From contig JBAXND010000022.1 in NCBI GenBank assembly GCA_037133915.1, forward strand, positions 1 through 64,000: DNA of 64,000 bases, written 5' to 3'. This DNA is from Bacteroidota bacterium. Lineage in GTDB: Bacteria; Bacteroidota; Bacteroidia; Bacteroidales; CAIWKO01. This document shows, piece after piece, positions 62,506 through 64,000 of this stretch (position 1 is its first letter; each line of letters opens with the position of its first letter). A program made the position numbers and the translations under genes. The notes under the pieces were generated by a model. That model did no database searches. It had not been told where the DNA came from and saw nothing but the letters and a program-made list of their open reading frames with translations.

Positions 62506-63465
62506 CTACCACAGTGTTTTGTAAATAATCGTCTTGGCTTGTCCGTTGCCGTATGCAACACCAATATCGCGGTATGCTTTGATCATATCGCGCTCCAAAC
62601 CAATTTCCTGTTCCCATTTAAAATTCCATTCGCGTTTATCAACTTCCAGAATTCTCTTGCCAATTTTATCCGATAATGCTTTTGCGTCTCCATAACACGA
62701 CGATTTTGGGTCAATGGTTGAAAGGATTGCTCCGGCAGCTTGTGCGGCATCCCAACTCTGACTTGCATTCCATGTGTTTTGAGCTTCGTTGAGTTTGGTC
62801 TTGCATTCGAAATCAATCTTTTGTTGAAAGATAGGGGCAACCGCATTCATACATTTATTCCAACAATCGCTGCACGCATCAGGAACATTGGTAAGATTCC
62901 AGATGGCTTCGTCAAAATTGTTCATACCGGCAGCCGTTTTGGCTCCTTTGATGATAAAATCGCACTGGGCATTGTAATACTCTATAATTTTTGTTTTCCC
63001 TTTTTCCAGGAATGCCTGATAATTGGGATCGTTAGTCTTGATATTTTTGAGTGCAGCGTTATATGCTTTTACTTCATTTTCACCCACACCTTTGCAGGTG
63101 GTTGTATAACTTGAAAAGCTTTTACCTTCAAAACCATCGCCGATATACATCGTCACGTCAAGCGTGTATGCCTGCATAGGAGGGGCAGTTGCGGTAATAT
63201 CTTTTGTTTGAACAGTTACGTTTGCCGTAATAATGAAGCGGGTATTCACGGCTGCGCCCCCCATACCATTCGCGGTAACAATCTGGCTGAGTTTATTCTC
63301 GAGGTTTTTGCGTGATTCTATCGGCATTCCTTCAATTTGTTCAGGAACCCAAACGGCAAGAGCCAACCTGCCTTTATCAGACATTTTGCCATCAGTCCCC
63401 TGTGCTTGTGCAAACCCTGTGTATAATGCAATAACAAGCATAAATATGGTGATGTACTTTTTCAT
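62506..63465 (-). CDS. Secreted protein of unknown function
   Basis: 319 residues with a signal peptide (MKKYITIFMLVIALYTGFAQAQ). The first third is beta-like (RLALAVWVPEQIEGMP ... NTRFIITANVTVQTKD ... YTLDVTMYIGDGFEGKS), the rest helical with a cysteine cluster (CSDCWNKC, about 207-214). I recognise no family. The beta part resembles periplasmic proteins that handle paralogous amyloid or lipoprotein partners only loosely, so I do not name one. It is 27 bases downstream of the next gene, likely one operon, and shares with it the final phrase pattern G-Q-A-(K/T)-I-(I/V). Confidence 0.75.
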   Translation of the reverse strand: MKKYITIFMLVIALYTGFAQAQGTDGKMSDKGRLALAVWVPEQIEGMPIESRKNLENKLSQIVTANGMGGAAVNTRFIITANVTVQTKDITATAPPMQAYTLDVTMYIGDGFEGKSFSSYTTTCKGVGENEVKAYNAALKNIKTNDPNYQAFLEKGKTKIIEYYNAQCDFIIKGAKTAAGMNNFDEAIWNLTNVPDACSDCWNKCMNAVAPIFQQKIDFECKTKLNEAQNTWNASQSWDAAQAAGAILSTIDPKSSCYGDAKALSDKIGKRILEVDKREWNFKWEQEIGLERDMIKAYRDIGVAYGNGQAKTIIYKTLW

Positions 63466-63492
63466 TTTTCTTGTGTGTTAAGTTTAATTTAA

Positions 63493-64000
63493 TTATTTAT
63501 CGCCTAATACAATCGTTGCTTGTCCCAAACCTTTCATCATAAGTTTATTTACAATGCTGTATGGTGGTTCTTTCAGAAAAGTCTGTAAGCCTTTGCAGAA
63601 TCCTCTTGCATCAATAGCTTTACCTGCTGCATCATAAAGTGGAATACGAACCTGTTCGAACAGCATCATATTCTCTGTTGCATCGGTTGTGCTGAAACGT
63701 CCTTTCACAGTATTCTTCGCCATCCAGTCCTCAATAATTGCGCTTAATTCTTTGCCGTCATATTCGGTTTCCAGATCATTTTCCCATGAATCGAATTTCT
63801 TGACGCGCACTGTAATCTCGCGACCATTGGCAAACATGTCATCGAAATGTGCCTGAAGCGATGCATTAAAATTATCAATATGTGCTAGAACGGCTTCTTC
63901 TAAAAGTACCGGCAGCTCAGCCGAAAAGGAGGGAGCGCCTGTTCCCGCTGCTGTCGCAATTTGTTTATCGGTATATGAATCCAGTCCCTGTAGGTTGAAC
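63493..64000 (-). CDS. Unknown protein, 5' end outside the window
   Basis: The frame is open from the window edge (codon boundary 63999) to the stop at 63493, at least 168 residues. It starts FNLQGLDSYTDKQIATAAGT and passes through LLEEAVLAHIDNFNASLQ before reaching M at 63837; that ATG is internal, not the start, because the upstream codons are continuous and protein-like. The C-terminal part ends MMKGLGQATIVLGDK. No motif recognised. It is first of a probable two-gene operon with 62506. Confidence 0.7.
   Translation of the reverse strand, partial: FNLQGLDSYTDKQIATAAGTGAPSFSAELPVLLEEAVLAHIDNFNASLQAHFDDMFANGREITVRVKKFDSWENDLETEYDGKELSAIIEDWMAKNTVKGRFSTTDATENMMLFEQVRIPLYDAAGKAIDARGFCKGLQTFLKEPPYSIVNKLMMKGLGQATIVLGDK

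Overview
The window is a chromosomal segment from a member of the Bacteroidota, most likely class Bacteroidia. The evidence is the many large secreted proteins ending in a type IX secretion (T9SS) type A sorting domain, a gingipain-like C25 protease, a GldI-like lipoprotein, FISUMP-domain proteins, several upstream regions with the Bacteroidota -7 box TAnnTTTG, and AT-rich spacers full of simple repeats. No rRNA, CRISPR array, transposase, integrase or phage gene was seen.

Layout. 1-9.6 kb: the remnant of a T9SS protein gene, a repeat-filled spacer, argS, a small lipoprotein, an M4 metalloprotease, a MATE exporter and a coiled-coil SHOCT-like membrane protein. 9.7-16.7 kb: a tRNA-Gly(CCC), then four accessory surface-protein genes (one interrupted by an in-frame TAG), ending at a degenerate copy of the 3' part of the same tRNA just before lysC. 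This is the layout expected of an old tRNA-integrated island. 16.7-23.0 kb: housekeeping genes lysC-asd and a DEAD-box helicase coupled to typA. 23.0-24.1 kb: a gene-free block with a 107/108-bp direct repeat and fifteen exact-length 21-bp units. 24.1-27.1 kb: small single-gene units separated by hairpins and a repeated 19-nt motif, resembling a cassette array. 27.1-29.6 kb: a FISUMP protein, a lipoprotein and a zinc-ribbon protein.

29.7-44.8 kb is a surface-polysaccharide locus. Two glycosyltransferases on the + strand converge on a long, tightly overlapping minus-strand run: Lrp/AsnC regulator, arylsulfotransferase-like secreted protein, Wzz, O-antigen ligase/polymerase, flippase, three BchE-like radical SAM proteins, two methyltransferases and a nucleotidyltransferase-fold protein. 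The radical SAM/methyltransferase content is unusual for such a locus and is the best candidate for an undescribed modification pathway. The AsnC regulator is divergent from a methionine gamma-lyase-like gene.

44.9-64 kb: the methionine gamma-lyase-like enzyme, a 1405-residue gingipain-like protease, ndk, nrnA, a GldI-like FKBP lipoprotein, a triple-FKBP lipoprotein, an Asp-box beta-propeller T9SS protein, a PAS histidine kinase / response regulator / kinase-less PAS protein set, and two unassigned minus-strand genes, the last running off the window. All functions are inferred from motifs read by eye; no database search was run.
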